Shown: positions 1 to 6,535 of the stretch, in pieces | How positions within the stretch are numbered: the stretch's first letter is position 1 | How the letters are laid out: each line of letters opens with the position of its first letter | From: Acidobacteriota bacterium | GTDB taxonomy: Bacteria > Acidobacteriota > UBA4820 > DSQY01 | NCBI GenBank assembly: GCA_040752915.1 | Contig: JBFMHB010000026.1 | Location: 1 to 37,945, forward strand | Length of the DNA: 37,945 nucleotides | Reading direction: 5' to 3' | Program-made: the position numbers and the translations under genes | Notes under the pieces: model-generated | Databases searched by the model: none | What the model saw: only the letters and a program-made list of their open reading frames with translations | Told to the model about the DNA's origin: nothing

Positions 1-7
1 GGTTGCC

Positions 8-89
8 TTCGTAGCGGCCGATGCTCGCATCGGCCGGAGAGACGGCCCTTGGCGAGCAAGGGCCGCTACACGGGAAGCCTTCGAAGGCG
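8..89. repeat. Hairpin repeat module R1, copy 1
   Basis: The module begins with GTAGCGGCCGATGC followed by its inverse GCATCGGCC. After a short spacer it has GGCCCTTG and CAAGGGCC, then closes with GGCCGCTAC, so it can form two small hairpins inside a larger one. An 81-bp copy with few differences is at 4084-4164. Shorter copies of the first hairpin are at 1250-1286 and about 2740-2785. All four are intergenic. Confidence 0.85.
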
Positions 90-153
90 AGCGGCGGCGC
101 CGCAGGACGGAAAACGAGAGACGTTAGACGATAGACGAGAGATGTAAGGCGTT

Positions 154-268
154 GGGGCGTCCCAGGACCGCGGGGGGCGCTTCGGGGTCCGTAGGGGAGG
201 GCCTCCGCGCCCTCCCGGCTTTCGCGGCCGACGCCATCGCGCTCTGGAGAGCGCTCCTACAACATCCG
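154..268. repeat. Composite repeat block R3/R4, copy 1
   Basis: This 115-bp block matches 3070-3185 with about ten differences. It contains an inverted GGGAGGGCCTC...CCCTCCC hairpin (R3) and a GCTCTGGAGAGC palindrome followed by GCTCCTACAAC (R4). A partial third version of R4 then R3 lies at about 5845-5913. No coding signal is seen in it. Confidence 0.85.
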
Positions 269-312
269 TGGGGCGGGCGGCCACGGAGGGCCGTCCCTAC
301 TCCCCTACTCAC

Positions 313-741
313 CTACTCATTCCCTCCCCGCAGTCTCGCTTTGAGACCCTGGGGGGTGAGGAGGGCAAAGGGGGCTCCCCCGCCCAAGGCCAGGAGGGCC
401 TTGTCCCCCGTCACGAGGGCGTCGGCCGAGGCGGCCAGGGCGAGGTCCACGAAGATCTGATCCTTCGGATCCTCGCATTTCAAGCCTCTGGGCGCCCGCC
501 GTGGCTTGGCGAACTCCTCGGCAAAGGGGAGGTACTCGCCGAGGAGGTCCCACCGCTCCTCCGGCTCCAAACGGAACTTTGGATAGGCGAGGACGCGAAC
601 CAGCTCGGACGCCGTGGCGGCGGACACGATGGGAACGCAGGAGCCCGTACGCCAGGCGTCTCTCAGCCAGGCGAGCCGGCCCTCCTCGAAGAGCAGGGCC
701 GAGACCACCACGTTCGTGTCCAAGACGGCCCGGAACCTCAT
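313..741 (-). CDS. PIN-domain toxin (putative RNase), VapC-like
   Basis: A 142-residue protein of the PIN-domain ribonuclease type, probably the toxin of a type II toxin-antitoxin pair. The N-terminal strand VLDTNV supplies the first acidic residue (D8). E46 in the ASELVRV helix and the DPKDQIFVDLA segment (D91, D94, D99) supply the remaining acidic residues expected around the Mg2+ site, and TGD near residue 112 matches the family's C-terminal motif. Its ATG overlaps the stop of the upstream AbrB-like gene in an ATGA junction (738-741), so the two are co-transcribed and translationally coupled, antitoxin first. It resembles the PIN subgroup annotated as predicted nucleic acid-binding proteins more than classical VapC. 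The RNA target cannot be read from sequence. Confidence 0.88.
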   Translation of the reverse strand: MRFRAVLDTNVVVSALLFEEGRLAWLRDAWRTGSCVPIVSAATASELVRVLAYPKFRLEPEERWDLLGEYLPFAEEFAKPRRAPRGLKCEDPKDQIFVDLALAASADALVTGDKALLALGGGAPFALLTPQGLKARLRGGNE

Positions 742-959
742 TTCCGGCGCGACCAGGCCACGGCCTCGGCCACATCCGCTTCGGAGATCCCCAGCCGGGC
801 AAGCTTGGCCCGCGCCTCCGCCGCGCGGCTGGGCCGAACCGGAGCGAGCACGATGGACCCCGCCTCCTCGCTCACCTGGAAGTACTCCACGCCCTCGAAC
901 TTCTGCGCGATGGCCTTGGGGAGGGTCAACTGGTTCTTCGCCGTCCGCTTCGCAAACAT
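738..959 (-). CDS. AbrB/MazE-type antitoxin
   Basis: A 73-residue protein with a SpoVT/AbrB swapped-hairpin DNA-binding N-terminus (KRTAKNQLTLPKAIAQKFEG), followed by a helical C-terminus rich in Ala, Arg and Glu that would bind and mask the PIN toxin. It is the first gene of the pair and overlaps the toxin by four bases. A sigma-70-like promoter and two palindromes lie directly upstream (979-1024), which fits the usual autorepression of such operons by the antitoxin alone or in complex. Length and architecture are normal for the family; pairing of AbrB antitoxins with PIN toxins is well known. Confidence 0.88.
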   Translation of the reverse strand: MFAKRTAKNQLTLPKAIAQKFEGVEYFQVSEEAGSIVLAPVRPSRAAEARAKLARLGISEADVAEAVAWSRRK

Positions 960-978
960 CCCGCGCCTCCGTACGGAA

Positions 979-1024
979 AATATAGTGCGGTCGCCTTATA
1001 AGGACAAGAGTAAGGAATCCTTAC
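979..1024 (-). promoter_or_regulatory. TA operon promoter with two palindromes
   Basis: Read on the minus strand there is TTGTCC (1002-1007), a 17-nt spacer and TATATT (979-984), about 20 bases before the antitoxin ATG. CCTTATAAGG (994-1003), a perfect 10-bp palindrome, covers the spacer edge and part of the -35 box. GTAAGGAATCCTTAC (1010-1024), a 7-bp inverted repeat around one base, lies just upstream. Both contain the half-site AAGGA/TCCTT or close to it, as expected for an autoregulatory operator. The operator role is inferred. Confidence 0.65.
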
Positions 1025-1558
1025 TTTCAGAACAATTAGGGACGGCCACCTATTTAATGACAAGACGTTAGACGAGAGACGCTAGACGTTAGACGGGAGA
1101 CGGGAGACGAGAAAGGCGACAGGCAAAAGGCGAAAGGCATTTGGGATTGGAAATTGGGATTTGGGATTTGAAAGGGACGAGAGACGAGAGACGGCCGGAC
1201 CAAGTAACCGTGGGGCGGGCGGGCACGGAGGGCCGCCCCTACGGCGCGGGGTTGCCTTCGTAGCGGCCGATGCGAGCATCGGCCGCTATAAAAGCCCGCC
1301 GCCCGAACACCGCACGGGAGGGCACGGAGGCCCTCCCCTACAGAGGCCACATCGGTCGCCGCACAATGTCCGCCGCCGCCGCCCAAACACCGCACGGGAG
1401 GGCACGGAGGCCCTCCCCTACAGAGGCCACACCGGTCGCCGCACAATGGCCGCCGCCGCCGCACATACCTCGACGGGGAGGGCACGGAGGCCCTCCCCTA
1501 CAGAGGCCACACCGGCCCCCGCGAAGGATCGTCTTTCAAGAGGTTGGCTGGTTTGCTC
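1025..1558. repeat. Repeat island between TA operon and desaturase
   Basis: No gene is supported. From left to right: a GGGACGGCCACCTATTT signature (1039-1055), purine-rich GACGTTAGACGAGAGACG units (1066-1112), a short run of GGGATTT-type heptamers (1140-1170), more GACGAGAGACG units (1178-1195), module R2 (1210-1242), module R1 (1250-1286) and an 80-bp tandem array (1301-1515). The remaining bases to 1558 show nothing recognisable. Confidence 0.8.
1301..1515. repeat. 80-bp tandem repeat, 2.7 units
   Basis: Units start at 1301, 1381 and 1461. The first two differ at three positions; the third is more diverged at its left end and ends near 1515. Each unit carries the inverted pair GGGAGGGC...CCCTCCC (module R3 in reverse orientation), then CTACAGAGGCCACA, then a GCCGCC-rich tail. 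The whole module, not just a microsatellite, has been amplified in tandem. Confidence 0.9.
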
Positions 1559-2605
1559 TCAGGAGGCGGGGAGCTTGCTAAGCGCCGCGAAGCCGACCAT
1601 GCGGCTCTCGCGCTCGTCCCAGAGGCGGAGCCGCAGGGTCCGGAGGCTCTTCCAGAAGGTCAAGGGCTCCACGTCCCGAAGGGCCGGGAGGGATTCCAGG
1701 CACCGTTGCAGGTTGTAGTTGGGGATGCGGGGCCGGAGGTGGTGGACGTGGTGGAGGCCGATGTTGCCGCTGAACCACTGCAGGACCTTGGGGAGTTTGT
1801 AGTAGGAGCTCCCCTTCAGCGAAGCCTCCACGGGGTCCCACGCCGGGTGGGCGGCCCAGTAGCCCCGCTCGAACTGGTGCTGGACGTAGAAGAGCCAGAT
1901 GCCGAAAGCCCCCCCGATCAGGAGGACGGGCAGTTGGATGAGGAGGTAGGTCTTCAGGCCGATGGTCCAGCTCGAGACCAGGGCGAGGGCGGCCAGGGCG
2001 AGGTTGGTGACGAGGACGCTGCGGCGCTCGGGGGCCTTGGCGCCCTTGGGGAAGAAGCGGAACGAGAGGAGGAAGAGCCACACCGGCCCCAGGACGAACA
2101 GCACCAGCGGGTGCCGGTAGGCCCGGTAGCGCAGGCGCCGAAGGAGCGGGGCGGCGCGGTACTCCTCGACGGTGAGGGTGGTCACGTCTCCGATGCCGCG
2201 CCGGTCCAGGTCCGCCACGGTGGCGTGGTGGGCGTTGTGAGCGAGGCGCCACTCCCGGAAGGGCGTGAAGGTCAGCACCCCCGCGAGGGTCCCCAGAACG
2301 GAGTTGGCGCGGCGGGACCGGAAGAAAGACCCGTGACAGCAGTCGTGAAAGAGAATGAAGATGCGGACTTGAAAGCCGGCCGCCAGCACGGAAAGGAGAA
2401 GGACGAGCCCGTAGGGGGCCCCCTGGCGGACGAGCAGGACCATCAGCGCCCAGAGCGCCCCGTAGGGTAAGAAGGTGTCGAGCATCTGCCACAGGGCCCT
2501 GCGGAGACTGGGCCTCTCGAAGGCCCTCATGGCCGCCAGCCACTCGGGGCGGGAGGCGCGCGCGGGCGCGGAAGTCGGATGTTCAGGGGATTGCGTGGGC
2601 GCCAT
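1559..2605 (-). CDS. Membrane fatty acid desaturase
   Basis: A 348-residue integral membrane di-iron desaturase. All three histidine boxes are present in order: HDCCH (87-91), HNAHH (123-127) and HHVHH (286-290), the last followed by PNYNL as in acyl-lipid delta-12/delta-9 type enzymes. Hydrophobic segments at about 45-82, 163-185 and 203-242 give the expected membrane layout. It would use O2 and reduced ferredoxin or cytochrome b5-like donors to insert a double bond in membrane acyl chains. The ATG at 2605 is preceded by GAGGAG at good spacing. The gene stands alone between a repeat island and tRNA-Pro; no donor gene is adjacent. Regiospecificity cannot be set from sequence. Confidence 0.93.
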   Translation of the reverse strand: MAPTQSPEHPTSAPARASRPEWLAAMRAFERPSLRRALWQMLDTFLPYGALWALMVLLVRQGAPYGLVLLLSVLAAGFQVRIFILFHDCCHGSFFRSRRANSVLGTLAGVLTFTPFREWRLAHNAHHATVADLDRRGIGDVTTLTVEEYRAAPLLRRLRYRAYRHPLVLFVLGPVWLFLLSFRFFPKGAKAPERRSVLVTNLALAALALVSSWTIGLKTYLLIQLPVLLIGGAFGIWLFYVQHQFERGYWAAHPAWDPVEASLKGSSYYKLPKVLQWFSGNIGLHHVHHLRPRIPNYNLQRCLESLPALRDVEPLTFWKSLRTLRLRLWDERESRMVGFAALSKLPAS

Positions 2606-2827
2606 GTCACTCTCCTCGATCCAGCCTCATCAAGGCGGACGGGGCCGACGCGATCCTCGATGGGGTTATGACAACGCCGGAAAAGGAGGGCTTATTGCCC
2701 CCGGACCGCTCCCATAGGCAGATCCCTCGGAGAGAGGCCTTCGTAGCGGCGATGCTCGCATCGGCCGGAGGGCCGCTCCTACGAGAGACCGGCGCCGTGC
2801 GACGCCACCCAGGGGGGCGGGAGGAAC
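2606..2827. other. Intergenic with one R1 repeat copy
   Basis: This gap between the desaturase start and tRNA-Pro contains an R1 hairpin copy at about 2740-2785 ending GGCCGCTCCTAC. Nothing else recognisable was found; no convincing promoter for the desaturase could be fixed. Confidence 0.5.
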
Positions 2828-2904
2828 TGGTCGGGGCGGCGAGATTTGAACTCGCGACTTTCTGCTCCCAAAGCAGATGCGCTACCAGGCTGCGCTACGC
2901 CCCG
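2828..2904 (-). tRNA. tRNA-Pro (anticodon UGG)
   Basis: The reverse complement folds as a complete cloverleaf: acceptor CGGGGCG pairing with CGCCCCG, D-arm GCGCAGCCTGGTAGCGC, anticodon stem CTGCT/AGCAG with loop TTTGGGA placing TGG at positions 34-36, T-arm GCGAG TTCAAAT CTCGC, discriminator A and an encoded CCA (2828-2830). Length is 77 nt with CCA. A TATGCT box lies close upstream on the minus strand (2915-2920). Confidence 0.96.
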
Positions 2905-3238
2905 ACTGCGTTCCAGCATAGCCCACCGGGGATTTGAAGAAAAGGGGGAAGAGAAAATTGGGGACAGCCACCTATTTTGGCGGTAGGAGGAGGGAAAACA
3001 GGGGCTTTCGGGATTGCGAATTTGGGATTTGGGATTTGGAGAAAACGGAGACGAGAGACGAGAAAGGCAGGGGCGTCACAGGACCGCGGGGGGGCGCTTC
3101 GGAGCCCGCAGGGGAGGGCCTCCGTGCCCTCCCGGCCTTTGCGGCCAGCGCCATCGCGCTCTGGAGAGCGCTCCTACAACGTCCGAAGGCGGCCAAGGGG
3201 GGCCGCCGATAGGCATCTACTCCCTGCTCAATCCGGGC
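2905..3238. repeat. Repeat island upstream of tRNA-Pro
   Basis: No gene is supported. It contains a GGGGACAGCCACCTATTTT signature (2960-2978) like that at 1039-1055, a short heptamer run of GGGATTT type (3012-3041), GAGACGAGAGACGAG (3049-3063) and the second copy of the 115-bp R3/R4 block (3070-3185). Confidence 0.75.
3070..3185. repeat. Composite repeat block R3/R4, copy 2
   Basis: A 116-bp copy of 154-268 in the same orientation with about ten differences. Both contain the GGGAGGGCCTC hairpin and the GCTCTGGAGAGC palindrome. Confidence 0.85.
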
Positions 3239-3424
3239 TCAGTCCGGCCACTCAGGCCGAGGGGAGCGCCCCGAGGCCCTGCGGATTTCGTTTTCCATGC
3301 GCTGTAGGTCCCTCAGGATGCGGACTTTTTCGAGATAGGGCAGGGTGCGCAGGCGCTTTCGGCGGAGGCCCTTGGCCACGGGAAAAGACGATGCGGGTCT
3401 GCTGTTCCTTTGTCCCGATTTCAT
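3239..3424 (-). CDS. Small basic partner of nucleotidyltransferase
   Basis: A 61-residue basic protein starting MKSGQRN and ending PRPEWPD. Its ATG overlaps the stop of the nucleotidyltransferase gene in an ATGA junction (3421-3424), so it is translationally coupled. The central part LPYLEKVRILRDLQRM is a predicted amphipathic helix. From memory, small proteins with a similar LPFxEKxRxLxxL segment are often found beside AbiEii-like nucleotidyltransferases; I could not check this. The N-terminal half is Arg/Lys-rich, which would suit nucleic-acid or tRNA contact. It is shorter than most hypothetical genes, but the overlap and the lack of an alternative reading support it. Function is unknown; an antitoxin or adaptor role is inferred from the pairing only. 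Confidence 0.6.
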   Translation of the reverse strand: MKSGQRNSRPASSFPVAKGLRRKRLRTLPYLEKVRILRDLQRMENEIRRASGRSPRPEWPD

Positions 3425-3954
3425 GGGAACCCCATCTCCCTCTTCATCCCCTGCCAGCGGATCCAGAGGCGATGGGCCTTCAGGAGGCTTTCCATGTCCT
3501 TCTCGGTAATAACCTTCTCCGCCAGGAAGGCTTGCAAGCGCAGGCGGTCTTTGGGCCGGCCTACCTCCACCATGATCGCCGCCAGATGTTCGGGCCGCAT
3601 AACCTTGACCGGGGTGGTCCCGACCTTTTTCGTCACGGCCGATCGGACCGCCTCTTCTACGAGCGCAGATGGGGCGGGCAAGAACTGAACGGGAACCCCG
3701 TTCAGCAGGATGTGCTCCCGCTCGACGACGTGTCCTTTGGCCCGCGCGAATTTGTACAGCCTTGCCAGGGGGGGCAGAGAGAGCGCCCCATCGGAATCCG
3801 ACAGGAGGACAAAGATATCCAGGTCGTAGGTGGCGGAGGGTTCCGTGTAGAACAGGGCGCCCATGGCCCCGCCCACGGCATAGGCCTGAAAGACACCCTC
3901 TCGGACCATTTCGTTGACGGATCGGAAAGCCCTTTCCAGGCTCGAGATCTTCAT
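3421..3954 (-). CDS. Nucleotidyltransferase-fold protein, AbiEii-like
   Basis: A 177-residue protein with the minimal nucleotidyltransferase signature: VGGA (27-30) followed by DLD (44-46), the acidic pair that binds Mg2+ and nucleotide. Residues 60-110 continue the family's substrate side (LARLYKFARAKGH, LLNGVPVQFLPAP) and the C-terminus is helical (ITEKDMESLLKAHRLW). This is the short form seen in AbiEii/AbiGii-like toxins and related proteins, which transfer nucleotides to tRNA or other targets. A longer reading from a TTG at 3975 exists, but the ATG at 3954 is preferred: a TATACT box stands just before it and there is no Shine-Dalgarno for the TTG. It is followed by an overlapping 61-residue gene, a pairing typical of TA-like modules. 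Target and toxicity are inferred. Confidence 0.75.
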   Translation of the reverse strand: MKISSLERAFRSVNEMVREGVFQAYAVGGAMGALFYTEPSATYDLDIFVLLSDSDGALSLPPLARLYKFARAKGHVVEREHILLNGVPVQFLPAPSALVEEAVRSAVTKKVGTTPVKVMRPEHLAAIMVEVGRPKDRLRLQAFLAEKVITEKDMESLLKAHRLWIRWQGMKREMGFP

Positions 3955-4083
3955 GGGTTGAGTATACCCTGCCAAGGACGGAGTGGAAGAGCGACCCGCT
4001 GGGTTTCACCCAGGCAGTGAGGCAGGAGAGGCATTCGGGATTTGAAGAAACGGCGAACATGGCAACCCATAGAAAGAATGGCT

Positions 4084-4164
4084 TTCGTAGCAGCCGATGC
4101 TCGCATCGGCCGGAAGGACGGCCCTTGCAAGCAAGGGCCGCTACACGGGAGACCTTCGAAGGCG
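4084..4164. repeat. Hairpin repeat module R1, copy 2
   Basis: 81 bp matching 8-89 in the same orientation, including the outer TTCGTAG start, the two internal hairpins and the GACCTTCGAAGGC end, which is itself a palindrome around TTCGAA. Confidence 0.85.
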
Positions 4165-4261
4165 CGCGATCGCGCGCGTTACAGGACCGAGGGGCGGGCG
4201 GCCATGGAGGGCCGCCCCTCCCTTTCTCCCCTCCCCGGTGGCCCCCCGACCCTGCCCCTCA

Positions 4262-4290
4262 TTGACGGAAGTGGAGCCATGGCTTAAGAT
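4262..4290 (+). promoter_or_regulatory. Promoter for tRNA-Thr
   Basis: TTGACG (4262-4267) and TAAGAT (4285-4290) are separated by 17 nt, a good sigma-70 match, and end 13 bases before the mature tRNA 5' end. Confidence 0.6.
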
Positions 4291-4303
4291 AATGGGGCTC
4301 GGG

Positions 4304-4379
<76 letters not shown>

Positions 4380-4398
4380 GAAAACCCGCGAGCGAAAA

Positions 4399-4419
4399 GG
4401 GCGGCCGAGGCCGCCCTTT
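4399..4419 (+). terminator. Terminator hairpin after tRNA-Thr
   Basis: AAAA, then GGGCGGCC (4399-4406), GA loop, GGCCGCCC (4409-4416) and TTT. The pairing extends outward through GCGAAA/TTTCGC. It is a short-T intrinsic terminator placed between tRNA-Thr and the next gene. Confidence 0.7.
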
Positions 4420-4437
4420 CGCCTGGGGGAGGCTGTC

Positions 4438-5682
4438 TTGGAGACGCCTTTCGATTCCGTGGACCTCCTCAGCCGCGGCGTCTCCTTCGGGGGACGCCCC
4501 CTCCCCTGTCTCCCCTATCCCCTGCAACTCGACCCTGAGGCGCTGGAGGCCATTTCGAAGTGCGCCGAAGCGGTATGGAAGGCCGCCGAAGCGGTCACCG
4601 ACGCCTTTCTGACGGGCGGGCCCCTGCGGGCGGCCTTCGGCTACGACCCTCCCCACGAGGCCGCCATCCTGGCTGACCCCGGTTACGCCCCCCACATCCC
4701 CCTGGGGCGCATGGACCTCTTTGTCGTGGACGGCGTCCCCAAGGTCATGGAGTTCAACACGGATGGCACGGCGGGGTGGCACTACACGGCGGCCCTCACG
4801 GCCCTCTGGCGGGAACGGCAAGGACTTCCCCCGGAGGAACGCCCCCTGCCCGAGCGCCTGCTGGAAGAACTCCTGGCCTGCTTCCGGCGCTGGGACCGCA
4901 CCGGGGTGGACCGGCCCACCATCGCCTTGGTGGACTGGGCCGACGTGGGAACCCGGGCCGAACAGGAGGCCCTGGCGGACCTCTTCGCCTCCCGGGGCTG
5001 TCCCGCTTCCGTCGTGGACCCCCGGGAACTGCGGAAGGCGGGGGGGCGCCTCCTGGGACCCCGCGGGGAAATCCACCTGGTCTACCGCCGGCTGGTGAGC
5101 GAGGAGGCCTTCCAGAGGGCCCGGGAGATCGGGCCCTTTCTGGAAGCGTGCACGGACGGATCGGCCTGCGTGGTGGGCTCCTTCCGGACGGATCCGGCAT
5201 GGAGCAAGACGCTTCTCGCCGTTCTCTCGGACCCGTCCCTCTCCGCCCCGCTCCCCCGCCCCTTGCGCGAGGCCGTCGCGGGTCACGTTCCCTGGACGCG
5301 CCTCGTGCGAGAGGGGGAGGTGGAGTACGCGGGAACGCGGCGGGACCTCCGGTCTCTCCTTCTCTCGGACCGGGAGTCCTTCCTCCTCAAGCCCGCCAGA
5401 GGCTACGAAGGGCGCGGCCTCGTGGCGGGTCCCTACGCCTCCCCTTCACAGTGGGCCTCTGCGGTGGAGCGGGCCTTCGCCCGGCCGGGGACCTGGGTGG
5501 TTCAGGAGTTCTTGCGGCCGGGCGCGACGGCGTTTCCCGACGGCGTCCGCCGCTGTCTCCAGCCGGGGGCTTACGTCCTGGAGGGCCGCCTGGCGGGATT
5601 CCTGGCCCGGGCGAGCCAAACCGAGGTCATCGCTCCGGATTCCCTGGATTGGTACCTGCCGAGCGCCGTGGAAATACCGTAG
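4438..5682 (+). CDS. ATP-grasp ligase, glutathionylspermidine-synthase-like
   Basis: A 414-residue cytosolic protein that reads as an ATP-grasp carboxylate-amine ligase of the glutathionylspermidine-synthase / circularly permuted type. Supporting segments: DLFVVDGVPKVMEFNTDGTAG (residues 93-113, split acidic and Asn metal/substrate site), a Rossmann-like middle (IALVDWADVGTRAEQEALADLF), VYRRLVSEEAF near 217, then the ATP-binding lysine region FLLKPARGYEGRGLV near 318-332 and VVQEFLRPG. These ligases activate a carboxylate as acyl phosphate and join it to an amine; the substrate here is unknown. The start is TTG at 4438, supported by GGGGGAGG (4425-4432); no in-frame ATG lies close. The gene is alone, after tRNA-Thr, with no amidase or peptide-synthesis neighbour to suggest a pathway. 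Confidence 0.7.
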   Translation: METPFDSVDLLSRGVSFGGRPLPCLPYPLQLDPEALEAISKCAEAVWKAAEAVTDAFLTGGPLRAAFGYDPPHEAAILADPGYAPHIPLGRMDLFVVDGVPKVMEFNTDGTAGWHYTAALTALWRERQGLPPEERPLPERLLEELLACFRRWDRTGVDRPTIALVDWADVGTRAEQEALADLFASRGCPASVVDPRELRKAGGRLLGPRGEIHLVYRRLVSEEAFQRAREIGPFLEACTDGSACVVGSFRTDPAWSKTLLAVLSDPSLSAPLPRPLREAVAGHVPWTRLVREGEVEYAGTRRDLRSLLLSDRESFLLKPARGYEGRGLVAGPYASPSQWASAVERAFARPGTWVVQEFLRPGATAFPDGVRRCLQPGAYVLEGRLAGFLARASQTEVIAPDSLDWYLPSAVEIP

Positions 5683-5995
5683 GGCGTCAGACGAACAACG
5701 GGAAAGGCGGAGGGAAAGAAAGGCCATTGGGGATTTGGAAATTGGGATTTGGGATTTGAAGACAGGGGACATTGAACAAGAGGCCTTCGAAAAGGGCGAC
5801 CACGGAGGGCCGCACCATGGGAGGCCTTTGAAGGCGGGCGGCGGCGCTCTGGAGAGCGTTCCTAGAACGCACGCCGCCCGGGTTTCGTAGGGGAGGGCTT
5901 CCGTGCCCTCCCCTTTCCCCTCATTTCTTCATCGCGGACTTTCTGATTCTCGGAATCCCGGCATCCATCCATCCCGAAATCCCGGTTGCCGCTCT
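5683..5995. repeat. Repeat island after the ATP-grasp gene
   Basis: No gene is supported. It contains a run of GGGATTT-type heptamers (5729-5758), a GGGGACATTGAAC tract (5764-5776), a degenerate R2 copy (about 5790-5815), an R4 GCTCTGGAGAGCG copy (about 5845-5870) and an R3 GTAGGGGAGGG copy (about 5887-5913). No clear terminator for either flanking gene was found. Confidence 0.7.
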
Positions 5996-6535
5996 CTAGT
6001 TCCCCACCTTCAGGAAACCCGCGGCGGCCTTGAGAAGGGTCTCGGGGTCCGAATCCGGCCGGGAGAAGATCTTCGCCAACGCCTCCTCGCCCTTGGCGCG
6101 GTCCCCGTGGGCCAGGTACAGGGCGGCGACCTGCACCACCGTGTCCGGATCCTCGTCGACCAGGGCCCTTCTCAGGTAGGGTTCGGCGCGGTCGAACTCG
6201 CCGGCCTGGGCGTACATCCCCGCGATCACCAGCAGGGACTCCCCATCCAGGGACGCGCCGGAGAGCTTGTCCACGAGGGCCTGTCCGGCGGCCTTGTTCC
6301 CGCCCAGATAGAGGACCCGGGCGGCCGTCAAGGTAACCCACGGGTCGTTCTGGGAGATCTTGAGGGCCTGGTCCACGAGGGCCTGGGCGGCGGCCTCCGC
6401 GCTCTTTCCTTCGTAGAGGGCCTTGATCGGCGGACGCTCGGGCGGCTTGGGCTTCTCCGACGCCGGAGCGGTCTGGGCGAAGGTCCACGCGGGGGCCAGG
6501 GCAAGGGCGAACAGGACGGGTACGGCTTTCTTCAT
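5996..6535 (-). CDS. Exported TPR-repeat protein
   Basis: A 179-residue protein with a signal peptide (MKKAVPVLFALALAPAWTFA, probable cut before QTAP) and four to five degenerate tetratricopeptide repeats from residue 45 to the end, e.g. SAEAAAQALVDQALK, PWVTLTAARVLYLGG, ESLLVIAGMYAQAGE and TVVQVAALYLAHGD. It should act as a periplasmic protein-binding scaffold. The ATG at 6535 follows GGAGG at good spacing and overlaps the stop of the upstream DUF3365 haem protein gene as ATGA, so the two are coupled and probably work together. Residues 28-36 are a short Pro/Lys-rich linker. No partner or enzymatic role can be read. Confidence 0.8.
   Translation of the reverse strand: MKKAVPVLFALALAPAWTFAQTAPASEKPKPPERPPIKALYEGKSAEAAAQALVDQALKISQNDPWVTLTAARVLYLGGNKAAGQALVDKLSGASLDGESLLVIAGMYAQAGEFDRAEPYLRRALVDEDPDTVVQVAALYLAHGDRAKGEEALAKIFSRPDSDPETLLKAAAGFLKVGN

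Larger units (their letters stand above)
1..312. repeat. Intergenic repeat island downstream of the PIN gene
   Basis: No gene is supported here. The stretch is a mosaic of short structured repeats. Positions 8-89 are a hairpin module nearly identical to 4084-4164. Positions 116-146 hold purine-rich GAGACGTTAGACG-type units. Positions 154-268 are a 115-bp block repeated at 3070-3185. Positions 268-300 are a GGGCGGGCGGCCACGGAGGG-type inverted repeat also seen at 1210-1242 and 4190-4220. Positions 301-320 carry CCTACTCA octamers at the 3' edge of the PIN gene. The long open frames across it arise from base composition and lie in repeats. Confidence 0.8.
3976..4303. repeat. Repeat island and tRNA-Thr promoter region
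   Basis: No protein gene is supported. It holds an R1 hairpin copy (4084-4164), an alternating CGCGCGATCGCGCGCG stretch (4161-4177) that is self-complementary, an R2 copy (4190-4220), and a promoter for tRNA-Thr at 4262-4290. Confidence 0.75.

Noticed and set aside
1301-1515. 80-bp tandem repeats as a CRISPR array
   Set aside because: Units are directly abutting and almost identical along their whole length; there are no unique spacers of 30-40 bases.
1544-2470. Long open frame on the + strand, 308 codons
   Set aside because: It is antisense to the desaturase gene, whose histidine boxes and ribosome site are clear; the frame is a GC-rich shadow.
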